Positions 48,001-58,932 of a stretch of 64,000 bases of DNA are shown piece by piece; the stretch's first letter is position 1; each line of letters starts with the position of its first letter. The notes under the pieces are model-generated. The model had not been told where the DNA came from and did no database searches. It worked only from the letters and a program-made list of their open reading frames with translations. This DNA is from Durusdinium trenchii (Eukaryota > Sar > Dinophyceae > Suessiales > Symbiodiniaceae), in NCBI GenBank assembly GCA_963970005.1, contig CAXAMN010000003.1, positions 48,344 to 112,343 on the forward strand, written 5' to 3'. The position numbers and the translations under genes are program-made.

Positions 48001-48600
48001 TCGCTCACGGCCTTGGCGGAAGATGTTCGAGGAGCGTTGTTGGGGCGTTTTGAGCCTTGCCCAAAGCCGACACCAGGCTGCAATGAGAAGTGATATGTGC
48101 TATGCATCAATGAATCAATCAATAACTTGAACCACTAATTCTGCATTTCTACTCTTTTGTAGAGATATGCATCCAGGTCTGTGTGTCAATAATTCTGTCC
48201 CATTCGAGCGCAGCAAGGGTACTAGCATCTTGACCCATGGGCACATGTGTTGCTGTATGTTGCTTTGCTTGGATTGCTTCCCAACAAGTTCTGTGTGGGT
48301 TTGAGCAATCATTGTATTTGAGTCACTTCCTTTAGCCTCGCGCTTCTTCCCCAAGGGCGCTTTCCGACGATCCAACGACGGTTTCTCCAAGCACCAGCTC
48401 CTCAGCAAATGAGAAGACTCCCGTGGTCTTCAATGCTGCTTGACACGCATTGGCTATTGGATGGCTTGGATGGAGACCCCATGGCTGTCAGTCAAAACGA
48501 GACCGACCTTGGTTGAGACCGACCGCGCTCGAGACATGTCTGCACTTCCCCCATTTTGGCTGGGTGCCTGGGAGTTTGGAGACCACAAAACGTGGCAAAG
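45090..48600. other. no supportable gene; microsatellites
   Basis: 45351-45415 is a (CTCTCGCTTTCG)-type hexamer array. 46625-46665 and 46735-46795 are (TTA)n and T-rich. Several overlapping frames at 46290-46620 and 45585-46160 have no distinguishing motif. Confidence 0.45.
45351..45415. repeat. (CGCTCT/CGCTTT)n array
   Basis: Hexamers CTCGCT and TTCGCT alternate about ten times. The open Ala/Leu-rich frames across it are artefacts. Confidence 0.93.
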
Positions 48601-48608
48601 TATGAAAG

Positions 48609-48926
48609 ACATGCTATCTATGCGAAACCGAATATCCAGCGCTGCACGAAGACGAAGTCGAGAAACGAAGACAACAAGTGTTCATGAGTTTTCCTCATCC
48701 GGTGCGGGGGGTATCGGCACTGTGTCAAGATCTTTATGCTTTGCAAATGCCTTTCGCAAGTTCCGACGATACAAGAAACATTGTTCATATGACAGTGGGA
48801 TTGCCAGGACAGCGTTTAGAGACGTATGGGCAAATTGCATGGGCACCAAGCCATCGGGATGGAAGGGTGGTTTACATGATAAATCTTCCACGTACTTTTG
48901 CAAGGGAGAGGTATCAAAAAAAATAA
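48609..48926 (+). CDS. exon-like ORF, probable 3' end of a gene, unknown
   Basis: The frame is open from about 48609 to TAA 48924-48926. It reads EYPALHEDEVEKRRQQVFMS, then GVSALCQDLYALQMPFASSD, GLPGQRLETYGQIAW and VVYMINLPRTFARERYQ. It is well-behaved protein sequence and clearly better than the alternative frames. It ends where the A/G-rich repeat begins, so the last residues (KK) and the stop may lie in repeat. No known family. Confidence 0.5.
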   Translation, partial: TCYLCETEYPALHEDEVEKRRQQVFMSFPHPVRGVSALCQDLYALQMPFASSDDTRNIVHMTVGLPGQRLETYGQIAWAPSHRDGRVVYMINLPRTFARERYQKK

Positions 48927-48929
48927 ATA

Positions 48930-49312
48930 GGGATCAAGAAAAAAATAAATAGGGATCAATAACAAAACATATAGGGATCAATAAAAAAGAAAGTAAAGAT
49001 TCAGACAACAACAAGCAGGGAGACAAAGAAAGAAAGAACGAAAGACAGAAAGAAATAAATAAAGAAAGCAAACAAATAAATAAATACAGAAAGACAGAAA
49101 GAAATAAAGAAAGACAGAAAGACAATAAATAAATATATAAATAAATAAAGAAAGACAGAAAGAACGAAAGAAAGAAATAAAGAAAGAAGGAAGGAAAGAA
49201 AGAACGACAGAAAGAAAGAAAGACAGAAAGAAAGAAAGAAAGAAAGACAGAAATAAAGAAAAATAAAGCAAGAAAGAAAGAACGAAAGACACAAAGAACG
49301 AAATAAATTGAA
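48930..49312. repeat. A/G-rich repeat (AAAGAAAGACAG, AAATAAAGAAAG)
   Basis: About 380 bp of interspersed GAAA, GACA and AATA tetramers, beginning with three copies of an ATAGGGATCAA(T/G)AAAAA unit. The minus-strand Phe/Leu/Ser-rich frames are not genes. Confidence 0.93.
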
Positions 49313-49384
49313 GTAGACATTGAAGTAGAGCAGTGCTTACATGAACTGCTTGCAGGACGCATTATAGGCAATATTCAGGTGAGA

Positions 49385-49570
49385 GCTAGGAGCCATTCGA
49401 AGGTAGCAGACCTTTTTGTGAGCCACCTGGAGGAGGGAAGTCCGAGGGCAAAACTTGGAGGAGGAAGGCGTCAGTCCTTTTGTGAGCCGCCCGAGAACCA
49501 AATTTAGAGGAGGAAGGAGCCACGCCAAGGTAGCACGCCTGTGGCTCACAAAGGAGGCAGGCGCCAGAGC
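49385..49570. repeat. degenerate direct repeat with GTGAGCC(A/G)CC...GGAGGAAGG motif
   Basis: The block CCTTTTTGTGAGCCACC, a short variable part, then TTGGAGGAGGAAGG recurs as CCTTTTGTGAGCCGCC...TTAGAGGAGGAAGG about 60 bases later. A related single block (CCTTTTGCGAGCTTCC...AGCGGAGGAAGG) is at 56862-56908. Part of a dispersed family. Confidence 0.65.
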
Positions 49571-49599
49571 GGGCAAGGGAGTTATTTTATTCGCGCGCG

Positions 49600-50680
49600 A
49601 GTGAGGTGTGCATTGGCGTCGTCATAATTCAGTAGGCAGGGGCGGCGCGTGCTGCCGAGATCGCTTACTCAAGTCAGCCAGTGAGTTGCAAGCCAACCCC
49701 GACAAAGGCCGCCAAAAGTTAGAGAACCACATATCAAGAACGCCCAGCCAGACACAACCAACTGCACACAGCAACATCCAAGCGCGGACCAAACTCCCAC
49801 GAAAACGGCATTTTTTTAAAGGTCCACCACGCTCTATTTAATTGCCCAGCGCCCTACTTCTCCTAATGCCCTTTGCTTGCTACGCCAGCTGATTCCCTTA
49901 AGTGTCAGTCGTGCTCACGAAGTTATTTCGTCCAAAAAATTAATAGCTCACTCCGCCTTGCGGCCATTATATAGGTCTAAGATGCTGCAAATAGCTGCGC
50001 GTTGTGCCCCCTAGATATTGAAAAATAATGAAAACGATTGACAGCGAGCGAATTAAAAGCCGCGCGCTTCGATCGCCAGAACGGAGAGATGCAGTCTTGG
50101 TCGCTTGCTACATGACGTTATAACTGGCAAGTGCGAAGACGTGCCGGAATCGCCCCACGGGGCAGTTCAATCCAAGGCAGTGCCAGGCAGAATGATGCAC
50201 CAACAGAAAGACACCTGGGCTTCGAAGACTAGAAGGAGCAACACCAAACCCATTCCAGAGAAAGAGAAGACAGAAAACAGACAGAAGAAAAATCATCGCG
50301 GATGCTGTAAGCAAAGTCACTTAATTTGTTTACTTTTGCAGCCATTTGCCAATCTGCCACCGCAACCTGCTATAGTTAGCCCGTTCGCCATTCCGACCCC
50401 AAGAGACTGCAGCAAGCGCCTCAGATCCAGGTTTGTTCTGTCTTTTTTGTAAGAGGGATGCTGCTCTCAACTGCTTGAGGCACTTCGTTTGAAACATGCC
50501 AGCCGTGTCATTGCCAAGTCAGCTCCTCAGCTAGTGTCTTCGCGCTGCATCTTGCAAAAAGAAAATTTACCGCCTGGTGCACTCAGGTTGTCACGAAACT
50601 TAGCGGTTACGCCTTGCTTTAGCAATGTATTGGGGGTGGTCGCAGGTCCTGTCCTTGATTTCGGTCGTTTAAGAGTTGGT
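49600..50680. other. no supportable gene
   Basis: Sequence character differs from its surroundings (more mixed, fewer T runs), with short frames only. I looked for snRNA and 5S-type motifs and did not find them. Confidence 0.4.
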
Positions 50681-50754
50681 TTTAAATGTCGGGGGGGCCC
50701 CCCCCCCCATTCGACTCCACCCTGCGCCGCGGAGAATTTGGTAGTGATCTGAAC

Positions 50755-51600
50755 AGAAACAAGCAGCCAGCAGCAGCAGCAAATCAGCAATGCAGCAGTA
50801 GCAGCAGTAGCAGCACAGCAAAGCAGAAAGCAGCAGCAGTGGCAGCAGCAACGACAGCAGCAGCAGCAGCAGCAGCAGCAGCAAAGCACCAAAGCTCACA
50901 CAAGTTTGGCCTCCACAACCCTTCGGTTTCGTTCAGTTTTTGGGGGGTTGCGCAGACGAAATTGAAAGAGGGGGGGACAGCACAGCAGCAGCAGCAGTCT
51001 TCAGGATTCACGCAACAGCAGCAACCAGCAAGAAGTAGCAACAGCAACAGCCAAACAGCAGCAGCAACCAGCAGGAGCAGCAACCAGCAAGAAGTAGCAA
51101 CAGCAACAGCCAAACCGCAGCAGCAACCAGCAGGAGCAGCAGCAGCAACCAGCAGCAGCAGTAACCAGCAGCAACAGCAACCAGCAGCAGCAAGCAGCAG
51201 CAGCAACCAACACAAACCAGCAACCAGCAGGAGCAGCAGCAACAGCCAAGCAGCAGCAGCAACCAACACAAACCAGCAACCAGCAGCAGCAAGCAGCAGC
51301 AGCCACCAGCAGCAGCCAGCAGCAGCAACAGCGGCAGCCAGCAGCAGCAGCAGCAGCAGCAGCAAAACCAGCAGCAGCAACGGCAACGGCAGCAACCAGC
51401 AGCAGCAGCAGCAACCAGCAGCAGCAGCAACCAGCAGCAGCAGCAGCAACCAGCAGCAGCAANNNNNNNNNNACCAGCGGCAGCAGCAGCGGCAACCAGC
51501 AGCAGCAGCAGCAGCAGCAGCAACCAGCAGCAGCAGCAACCAGCAGCAGCAACCAGCAGCAGCAACCAGCAGCAGCAACAGCAACTGCAACAGCAACAGC

Positions 51601-51646
<46 letters not shown>

Positions 51647-51805
51647 CAGCAGCAGCAGCAGCAACCAGCAGCAGCAACAACCAGCAACCAGCAGCAGCAG
51701 CAACCAGCAGCAGCAGCAACCAGCAGCAGCAGCAGCAGCAACCAGCAACCAGCAGCAACCAGCAACCAGCAACCAGCAGCAACCAGCAACCAGCAGCAGC
51801 CGCAG
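50755..51805. repeat. CAGCAGCAAC-type trinucleotide array with unique spacer and assembly gap
   Basis: Runs of CAG interrupted by CAAC, ACCAG and AACAG, phased at three bases, extend over about 1 kb. Unique sequence interrupts them at 50885-50985. The N gap at 51463-51472 shows the assembly did not resolve the array length. Gln/Ala/Ser or Leu/Cys/Ala homopolymeric frames on both strands follow from the repeat. Confidence 0.95.
51463..51472. other. assembly gap (10 N)
   Basis: Ten N characters inside the CAG array; the true length is unknown. Confidence 1.
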
Positions 51806-51916
51806 ACCTTGTTCGTATTAGCGAACCTTGTCACGGCTCGTGGGGCACCTGCTACTAGAAGCGATGCACTCGTTCCTAGTCGAATGGGAAGATAGCGGTG
51901 ACTCGAGCCTAATCCC

Positions 51917-52064
51917 GTCCGGCCTCAAGCCTGATGTGTTGCATCACACGACAATGGTCATGTCAGGGAAACGTAGTGTTGCACCGGAACGTCCGGCGTC
52001 AAGCCTGATGTGTTGCATCGCACGACAATGGTCATGTCAGGGAAACGTAGTGTTGCACCGGAAC
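51917..52064. repeat. 74-bp perfect-register tandem duplication
   Basis: 51917-51990 and 51991-52064 are direct copies (GTCCGGC...GCACCGGAAC) differing at two positions. The unit contains ATGTGTTGCATC and GACAATGGTCATGTCAGG. Confidence 0.95.
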
Positions 52065-52219
52065 AAATCACTGCAGATATAGACACGACATGTGCACGGC
52101 TCAGGCGCCGAAGACCAAGTCTTTCAGTCCATTTTTGAACCTTAGTTCGATCGTTCTTTCATCCTTGTTTCTTTACTTCTTGTTTTGCCTGGACCTTTGG
52201 CTTCATCGCCTGCTGACGC

Positions 52220-52803
52220 ATGGCCGCTCCCGACGACGCGGTGGCGGCTTTCCTTGAGGCGCTGCAATGCGGATGAGCACCAGCAAGAAACACTGCATAG
52301 AATGTTCCCTGTTAGCCCACAAGGAACCCCGATTTTCCCAGGGATTGATTGCATTTTTTTTTAGCTTGGGGGATGGAACTGGTTCAACTGCTGCAACCCC
52401 CCGCAAAGGGTTAAAAAAACACCCAGCCTGTTCTTTCAGGCCAAGACTGTGGCGGAAGCCTACGTGACCTACCTCACCACTTTGTACCCAAATGGGCCTC
52501 AATCACTTCAGGGCCTCGTTCCGCCCTCAGTTTCACTTGCCCTGCTTAAACAGCATGACATATATATATATATAGTTATTTGCTGTCTGTGCATCTTTAT
52601 GTCCCACACCCCCACTTGCCGGCGCTCAGGCGACTGAGTATCAGCTTGCTTGGACATTTGGCCGCCCCGGCAGCTGGACGCTTGCCTTGTACGCGGGAGG
52701 TGGACGTGACGGCTTGGAGCAGGCCTTCATTCACCTACAAGAGCTTAGCGCGTGGAAGCTCGCAGAGCTACACCTCCAGGATGTCGCGCTGGCAGGATGC
52801 TAA
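52220..52803 (+). CDS. small three-exon gene, unknown function
   Basis: My model: exon 1 52220-52258 (ATG, MAAPDDAVAAFLE), a GC-AG intron, exon 2 52440-52556, a 73-bp GA-AG intron holding (TA)n, and exon 3 52630-52803 ending TAA. Total 330 nt, in frame, 109 residues. Exon 2 reads AKTVAEAYVTYLTTLYPNGP; exon 3 reads LAWTFGRPGSWTLALYAGGG and ends LHLQDVALAGC. Both acceptors are AG|G. The frame stays intact across both joins, which supports the model. The protein is soluble-looking with no signal peptide. No family is recognised. Confidence 0.6.
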
Positions 52804-53420
52804 TACGCTCACAAGTTTTACAAACAAGACCACCCCTGAGCAGTGGTTCCAAAGAAGACTGACAGACCCAATCACAGCCCCACTTCAAGGATCACCAACC
52901 TGCACGACTGTGACCTTCTCGCCTTTCTTCACAGAAACCTATTTTGTTAGCCAAAGTACCACTGACCCCCACTCCCAACGATATCCAAACACCACACCGT
53001 TTCAAACCCCCAAATGCATGGTGTTTGCCCGGCCGCGTCCTATGGTGCCACCATGTTCACCACAACGGCTTCAGAGTTGACACGGTAGGCCTGAAAAGAA
53101 AGAAGCCTCCAAGGAGTGCTGCATTATGTTGGATATCTTCTACTCGACGAAGAATTCTTCTACTGGTTCTCATGCAGCTTTGTGCGACTAACATACTAAG
53201 GTATTGCCAGGTGCTTGCCATCGCAATTGGCCTTGCACGCCTAAGAAAAGGCTTCAGGCGGCCGGAAGTTCTAGCCTTTGCAACACCCCAGATTGTTGCA
53301 AACTGCCCCTCCATAGGTCAGGTGGCAGGCTCCCGAGCATGTACCCGTGGGACACCGCACCACGCACAGTCTTGACGTGTTTCTGTTACCCCTGCCCAGC
53401 CTAGGCCTTCCCTCCCCACC
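52804..53420. other. no supportable gene
   Basis: Short frames on both strands overlap (52944-53375 plus, 53057-53314 minus). The plus frame contains LAFATPQIVANCPSIGQ, which looks mildly coding, but no motif or splice site fixes it. Confidence 0.4.
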
Positions 53421-55458
53421 ATGCTACCTTTCGTCCACCCCCGTCTCCTCAAGTCCTCTCCACTCTGGCTGGGTCCTTCGTATTTGGCCCCTCGTTGCTC
53501 CCTTGTTTGTGCCCGTGAGACTGCAGTCTTGTTTGACGCCGTCACTTCCTATGAATCTTCTGCAATGGCTCGTGCGGGTGATGTCTTCCTGGTGGATTCT
53601 GCTACTACTCTTACTGACGGCTTTTTCATGGTTTCTGTCCAGTGCGGTGCTGTTGAAGCTCGCTTCCTGAAGCTAGCGTCCTCCAAGGATCTCCAAGTGA
53701 ACCCTGGCCTGGTTGTTCTGGACTTGGATGTCCCGTCTGCCCAGTGTCCACCTTGTCTGGCGCGCCATGGTTCCTTCTCGGCTCGTTCTGGCTTTGTGAC
53801 CGGGACTGCAGTCGGACCAGGATGCATTCCGTGGGATTCCTCTTTGCGCCCGTTTTTGTATCCTGGTTTTCCTGTTTGCAAGATCCACAGGCTCAAATCC
53901 GTTTTGCTTTCGTCGCATCCGCAAGTGGCTCCTCTTTGGACTTGTCGCTCGATCATGAATGTTTTAGGTCCCCGCGCAGCACTCTTCTGGCGCCTGCCTG
54001 TGCAGGAGCGGAATCGCACAGCGCGAGCTCTACTGCCAGTTTTGGTGCAAGCCACCCCTCTGCCGCGTCGTGACTCCAGCGATTGTCTTTGGACACTGAC
54101 TGCTCTCGCGCCCTGCCTGGCTCCTGCGTGTTTCCTTGCGTGCCAGGTTGGCTGTTTTGCCCGATGGAAAATGGTGCCGCTTCCCATTGCTGGTGGATTT
54201 CGCATGCTGACCTCACAAAGCAAAACCCTGCGCATGCAATTCAGGAAGTTTTGAAAGCCACAGATGTAGTGGGTCCAGTCACAAGCACACAGCACATTCA
54301 GATTGCAGTCTCCGCTTTGCACCGTTGGTACCCACAGGGCCTCTTGATCCGACATAAGCCAGCGAGGTCCTGCTTGTTGTTTTTGCCCGGGCATGATGGT
54401 CAGCAATTTTCCTTCGTGGAAGCTGGGCAATGGCTGGGTACGTGCCCCCAGACACTCGCTATGTTATATACACAGAAGCATGCCCATAAACTTGGGCATT
54501 ATGTGGCTTGCAAACATCGCGCTAATCCATCGTGCGGCCTGCATAGTGGAATTTCAACGAAGGTTGAAGCTGGATTGTGTGGTAGTGGAATCTTTACTGA
54601 TCCCGTAACACTTGTGCCCGAATCCTCATGTCCTACAATGTCAAGCTCTTCGCTCCCGTTGTTGCAAAGCGGTGTTGCCACCACCGGTTTAGGTGTTCGA
54701 GCAGAAGGTGGTTTAGATGTTGACGGGCGAAAACGAGGGGCCTTGTGAAAATCCATGCTGTCGAATCTGTTTTGGGTCAAGGTTTCCGCTCCGTCGCGCA
54801 TCCTGTTCAGCAGCGATGTCAACGGCGGCGTTCACTTCGCCCTCCAAAGTTTTGTCCCAAAGCCTGCCTGCTTCTCATGTGTGTTCCTACCGTGTCACCG
54901 ACATGGCCCTTTGATGTTGAGGAAACTACCGTGTCACGGTCCGAGTCTGTCTCCTCTCCAGCCATGGGAGAGCCAATCTTTTCTGGCCCTCTGGAACACT
55001 GCGTGCAGCGTCAGGCTTCTGCAACTTGGACTTCTTTGCCTTTCTTCCCAAAATGGTTGCCCCCATTCTTTGCCTTCCCGAAGTGGCGTCCAGCTACGGA
55101 GAACCTACCAGAGGCTCATGGAGGCATGATTGGGGGCAAACCACCTCCAGTGCACGCGTCGTCGTCCACATATTGGAACCTGCTAGTTGTGGGTGTCCCG
55201 GCCAATTGCTCGAGAAGCGGCCCGTCGGTTTTGCGACGATTTGACGCTGCCTTGGATTGGGCGTGTGCGTCTGACAGGCGGCGCGCGTGCGTTGAACCAG
55301 GTTACATTGATCTTGTGCATTCTGCCAGTGAGGATGGTTCTCCATATCCCGGTTCTCCTGATGCACTCCCAGCTCCTGCTTTGTCATTGGCCGACGTTCA
55401 TGTTCCAGATCTCACTTCTGGTGTCGGCGCTCCTGCGCTGCCGCTTGTGCACATTTGA
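53421..55458 (+). CDS. three long overlapping ORFs, unknown; possible decayed retroelement
   Basis: Three plus-strand frames are open in turn: 53421-54254, 54083-54748 and 54745-55458 (277, 221 and 237 codons). Protein-like segments include DVFLVDSATTLTDGFFMVSV, then LVVLDLDVPSAQCPPCL in the first and QFSFVEAGQWLGTCPQTLAM and YTQKHAHKLGHYVACKHR in the second. The handover between frames without obvious splice sites suggests one long coding region with frame changes, as in an old mobile element. No RT, integrase or other motif was found. Minus-strand frames are also open, so the call is weak. Confidence 0.35.
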
Positions 55459-55760
55459 ATTTAAAAAAGAAAGGATCCAAGCAGGAAAATAAATGTTGCA
55501 TTTGGAAACCCCAAAAATTCAAAGCTATCCCAGATTCAACATTCAATGTTGATTGTATCGAAGGTCTTCTTTTCAGGTGTAGATAAACATCCAACATGGA
55601 ACCGGAAATATTGCAGAACTATATTTTACATTTTGTCTGGAATTGATAAATAATTGTGAAAAGGAGATTAGACATATTTTTCAAATTAACAAAAATTGAT
55701 TCTCACATCTAAAACACATTTGGCAGATTTTTTGTTTCGTGGAACAAATCTATTTCTTCT
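55459..55760. other. AT-rich spacer
   Basis: No ORF or motif; AT-richer than both flanks. Confidence 0.5.
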
Positions 55761-55812
55761 ACACGGCAATGAATGAAAACCTTCTTTTGCCGCTTCCGCT
55801 GAACTCGGTCGT

Positions 55813-56640
55813 TTGCACAGTCCCCATGGTGCTGCTTCCTCGCGTGCTGCTGCCAGTGACAAGGCAGAAGAGACCTTGACTTCCGGTGATCAGGACACCC
55901 TGCCCGGGCGCATGGGCATGGCCTGCTATGTTGACGACCCCGCTGGGGAAGTGCATGCATGGTTCTCCGTACTTGCCAATTCCAAATGCGCTGGCAGGCG
56001 AGGAAACAAAGTCCAATGGTGACAGCGTAGAAACGCAGCAAGTGCAGCGTCCTCACGCGGAATGGCTAAAGGCTGAGGTCGAGGATGGCTTTGGTCCGAG
56101 AGCCCACCCAAAGCCGAGGGCAACAAGACTTGAACAGGCTGTTGTTCAAACAAAGGTACCGGCTGGCTTCGCTGGGGAAACACTGGCCGCTGTAGCGACA
56201 ATTGGCTTAAAACGAGGAACGCAGCATGCATGTGCTCACAGGTTGCTTGGAGACAAAACTCGGCGCAAAATGCACAAAAGCCCTGCGTATGCGGGCTGAG
56301 CTCCTGCGCCATTGACTCTCGACGCCAGAATTGGGCAGCAAAGTGGCCCACTGCGACAACAACGTAGGAATCCAACAGCTTCAAAAGCTTTTTCCCTATC
56401 CAAAAGAGGCTGCGCCAGGCCGAGGTTCAATAGAGCACGGGCCAAGGAGGTTTCAGAATTGGCCCGAAGAAGGTTCGCAAAAGCTTGCGCGAAACCAGAG
56501 GACGGACGCTGCGCGGCATTGTCAGGCGTTCTGACCCAAGTTTTGGAAGCGTGGTCATATGTCGTCAAAACGGTCCCACGCCTGCGCCCTAAAAAATTGT
56601 TCCGCCGATGACCGGCCTTGCCGGGTCAGTGCGTCCGAAT
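55813..56640 (+). CDS. basic ORF cluster, unknown
   Basis: Plus frames 55886-56299 and 56312-56611 share the same phase and are separated by one stop at 56297-56299. The second is very Arg/Lys-rich (ARPRFNRARAKEVSELARRR). An alternative frame at 56331-56534 is also protein-like (NVGIQQLQKLFPYPKEAAPG). It may be a continuation of the 53421-55458 element. No motif identified. Confidence 0.28.
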
Positions 56641-56981
56641 CCCACAAGACCGTCTTATCAGGAAACGGTACTGTGCTTTCTTTGTAGATGTTTTCCAAGG
56701 GTTTCACCGGACATTATATCGGGTCGAAGAGGCTTGAAGACGTATTCTCCGCCCCGAAAGCTTCGTACATCCTTTGTTATCATCGAGACTTATGATGACC
56801 TTGCGTGGAAAAAGATCCGAATTCCTGCTCAGGTCAATGAGCCATTCCCATGTAAATATACCTTTTGCGAGCTTCCCGAGAACGAGCGACAAATTCAGCG
56901 GAGGAAGGAGCAAGTCCAGTGTAGCATACTATCTCCTGTAAGGAACCCGATGCTACCACTGCTCCCACAACACGGCTACGA

Positions 56982-57230
56982 CTACGACTACCACGACGAC
57001 TACTACTACTACTACTTCTTCTTCTTCGACGACGACGACAACAACAACTACTACTACAACTACCACAACTACTCCAACCTACTACCTACTACCTACTACC
57101 TGTTACCTACTACCTACTACTAGTTACCTACTACCTACTACTACTACTACCACCACCACCACCACCACTACGACTACTACTACTACTACTACTACGACTA
57201 CGACTACGACGGTCACTACTACTGTTGCCA
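56982..57230. repeat. (CTA/ACT/ACG)n trinucleotide and CCTACTA array
   Basis: CTACTACTA and ACGACGACG runs, then repeated ACCTACTACCT units, then CACCACCAC and TACTACTACG. Tyr/Asp/Asn-rich frames here are artefacts. Confidence 0.95.
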
Positions 57231-58084
57231 CTGCACACATTACTGGTCTTTCTTTGTTGATCCTTATTTGTTTTGTTTTTGATCCTCGTCTGTCAATTGT
57301 TTTTAAAATTCTATTACTACGTCACCAGGTTTTGTTTTTTGTTGATCCTTATTAATTTTTTTGATCTCATTGCTTTATTATTTTGTTGATCCTTTTAATT
57401 TTTTTTGATCCTCCACCCCCCTGTTGCAACGGCTGCTGAACCGCTTTAGCGTGAAGGATCTGCGGTCGGAGAGGGAATCCTCCAGTGTAGGTACGGCCCC
57501 AACCCACTTTGGTTAAACTGGTTGAACCAGTCTTGGAATGCTTGGGGATGAGCGGTGTGGCCGAGAAACTCTGGATGTTCTCGAAGTGATCGCTTTGCTT
57601 TTGGAAGGGCAAAACCGTTGACCTTCCTTGAGATGGATCCAAATGGGGAATTGAAATCCTGTGTTGACAATAAATGCGGTTAACTTACCAGGGTGGAGGT
57701 GTTCCGGGTTTTGACCCACCCCCAATTCTATGCAGTTCTTGGTTGCTGACTATGCTTGTGAGTTAGGAAGTAGCTAAAAAAATTGTTTTAAAACATATCT
57801 ATTTTTACGATTTTGTTATGGATTTGTTTTGAAAAACTTGTGAAAACAGTTATGATTAAATTTATGATTTTTTTTTGGCTGAATTGCCAAACATACACTT
57901 GCGATATATTGTTCGTATGGCTAGGTAGGAGGTTTGGGAGCTTCTTGGATTGTGGTCAGCAGCCCAATCAGCTATTTCACGTCTGATGGAAAGATTTAGT
58001 TTCTGGGTCAAGCAACAAAATTGACAACGCAAGGAATTAAGGGTGGGGACACGGTGGTTTTCCACTCCAAGCCCTGGGCCATAC
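57231..58084. other. no supportable gene
   Basis: Contains three TTGATCCTT(A/T)TT words (57257, 57348, 57386) and an AT-rich segment with TTTTTTTGGCTGAATTGCC at 57868-57886, a motif recurring at 58637. Confidence 0.5.
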
Positions 58085-58310
58085 CACGTCCAATTTCCAA
58101 CCATAACGAAACCATAACTGTCCTCCAACCAAGTATCAAAGCCATAAAAACAGCTATAACAAAATCATAACACATCCATATCGAATCCATAAAATATCCA
58201 TAAGAATCGGCGACTTTATTTATTTTTATGAAAATCTTATGAAAACCTTATGGAAATCTTATGAAAATCTTATGCCAAATCTTATGGTTTTTTTATGGCC
58301 GCAGAAGTGG
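58085..58310. repeat. CCATAA / TTATGG inverted-orientation repeat cluster
   Basis: The left half (58098-58202) holds about eight CCATAA(A/C/G) or TCATAA units. The right half (58225-58305) holds about seven TTATG(A/G)AAAT-type units, their complement. The halves could pair as an imperfect long hairpin. Confidence 0.75.
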
Positions 58311-58689
58311 TCACTAGGCGGTCTGGGCTCCACTTGGTTTCCCTCCGTCCCCGTGTGTCCAGTGTCCAAACGTCTAGGGCTTGGGCTACCAGCTGCCTTT
58401 TAAGGTTGAGGTTTGAGAATTGTTTAGCCAGTGACTGCTGTTGCCCTGTGTTCTCTGCAGGGTTGCTCATGTTTGGTTTGGGTCTTAGATTGTGTATTCC
58501 GTGTGTTGTTGTTCTGTCACTACTAGCTTCCTGATTTTACGCAAAAAGTAACTACAAACAAAGCATATTTTTTGGCATATTTAGTTTTATAAGAAAACCA
58601 TAACAACATCATAAAAATAAATAAACCATAAATAATTTTTTTGGCTGACTTCCAAATTCACAAGACTATGCCCAAACGATCGGCCCCTC

Positions 58690-58932
58690 TTGGATTCATT
58701 TGAAAAGGGCGTTTCTTTTAGACACGAGGGAGTTGAATCACACCCATTCTTGAAACCATATTTTTCGGGGATTTCGTTACTCGAAAATCCTTGTACTAAG
58801 GTTAGCGTTGTTCGCGTAATTGCTGTGCTTCTTCTGGCTGTTGGTGCAATGTTGCTTGGCTACAGGAGTTTCCAACGAAGACGTGCCTCGACAAATACTG
58901 CTCGAGCCATTGAATTACCAATACGAACTTAA
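58690..58932 (+). CDS. 80-codon ORF with one membrane segment, unknown
   Basis: The frame reads MDSFEKGVSFRHEGVESHPF, then a hydrophobic segment (VVRVIAVLLLAVGAMLLGY) and a basic tail (RSFQRRRAS), consistent with a single-pass membrane protein. It ends at TAA 58930-58932, exactly at the edge of the AT-rich island. The start codon as drawn is uncertain. No family is recognised. Confidence 0.35.
   Translation: MDSFEKGVSFRHEGVESHPFLKPYFSGISLLENPCTKVSVVRVIAVLLLAVGAMLLGYRSFQRRRASTNTARAIELPIRT

Noticed and set aside
48934..49371. Phe/Leu/Ser-rich minus-strand ORFs of about 100-145 codons
   Set aside because: They are translations of an A/G-rich simple repeat.
50686..51858. 390-codon Gln/Ala/Ser-rich ORF and three long Leu/Cys/Ala ORFs
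   Set aside because: All follow from the CAG/AAC array and cross an N gap; both strands are equally open.
56608..57123. 171-codon ORF ending in Tyr/Asp/Asn runs
   Set aside because: The second half is the CTA/ACT array; the first half has no motif and competes with other frames.
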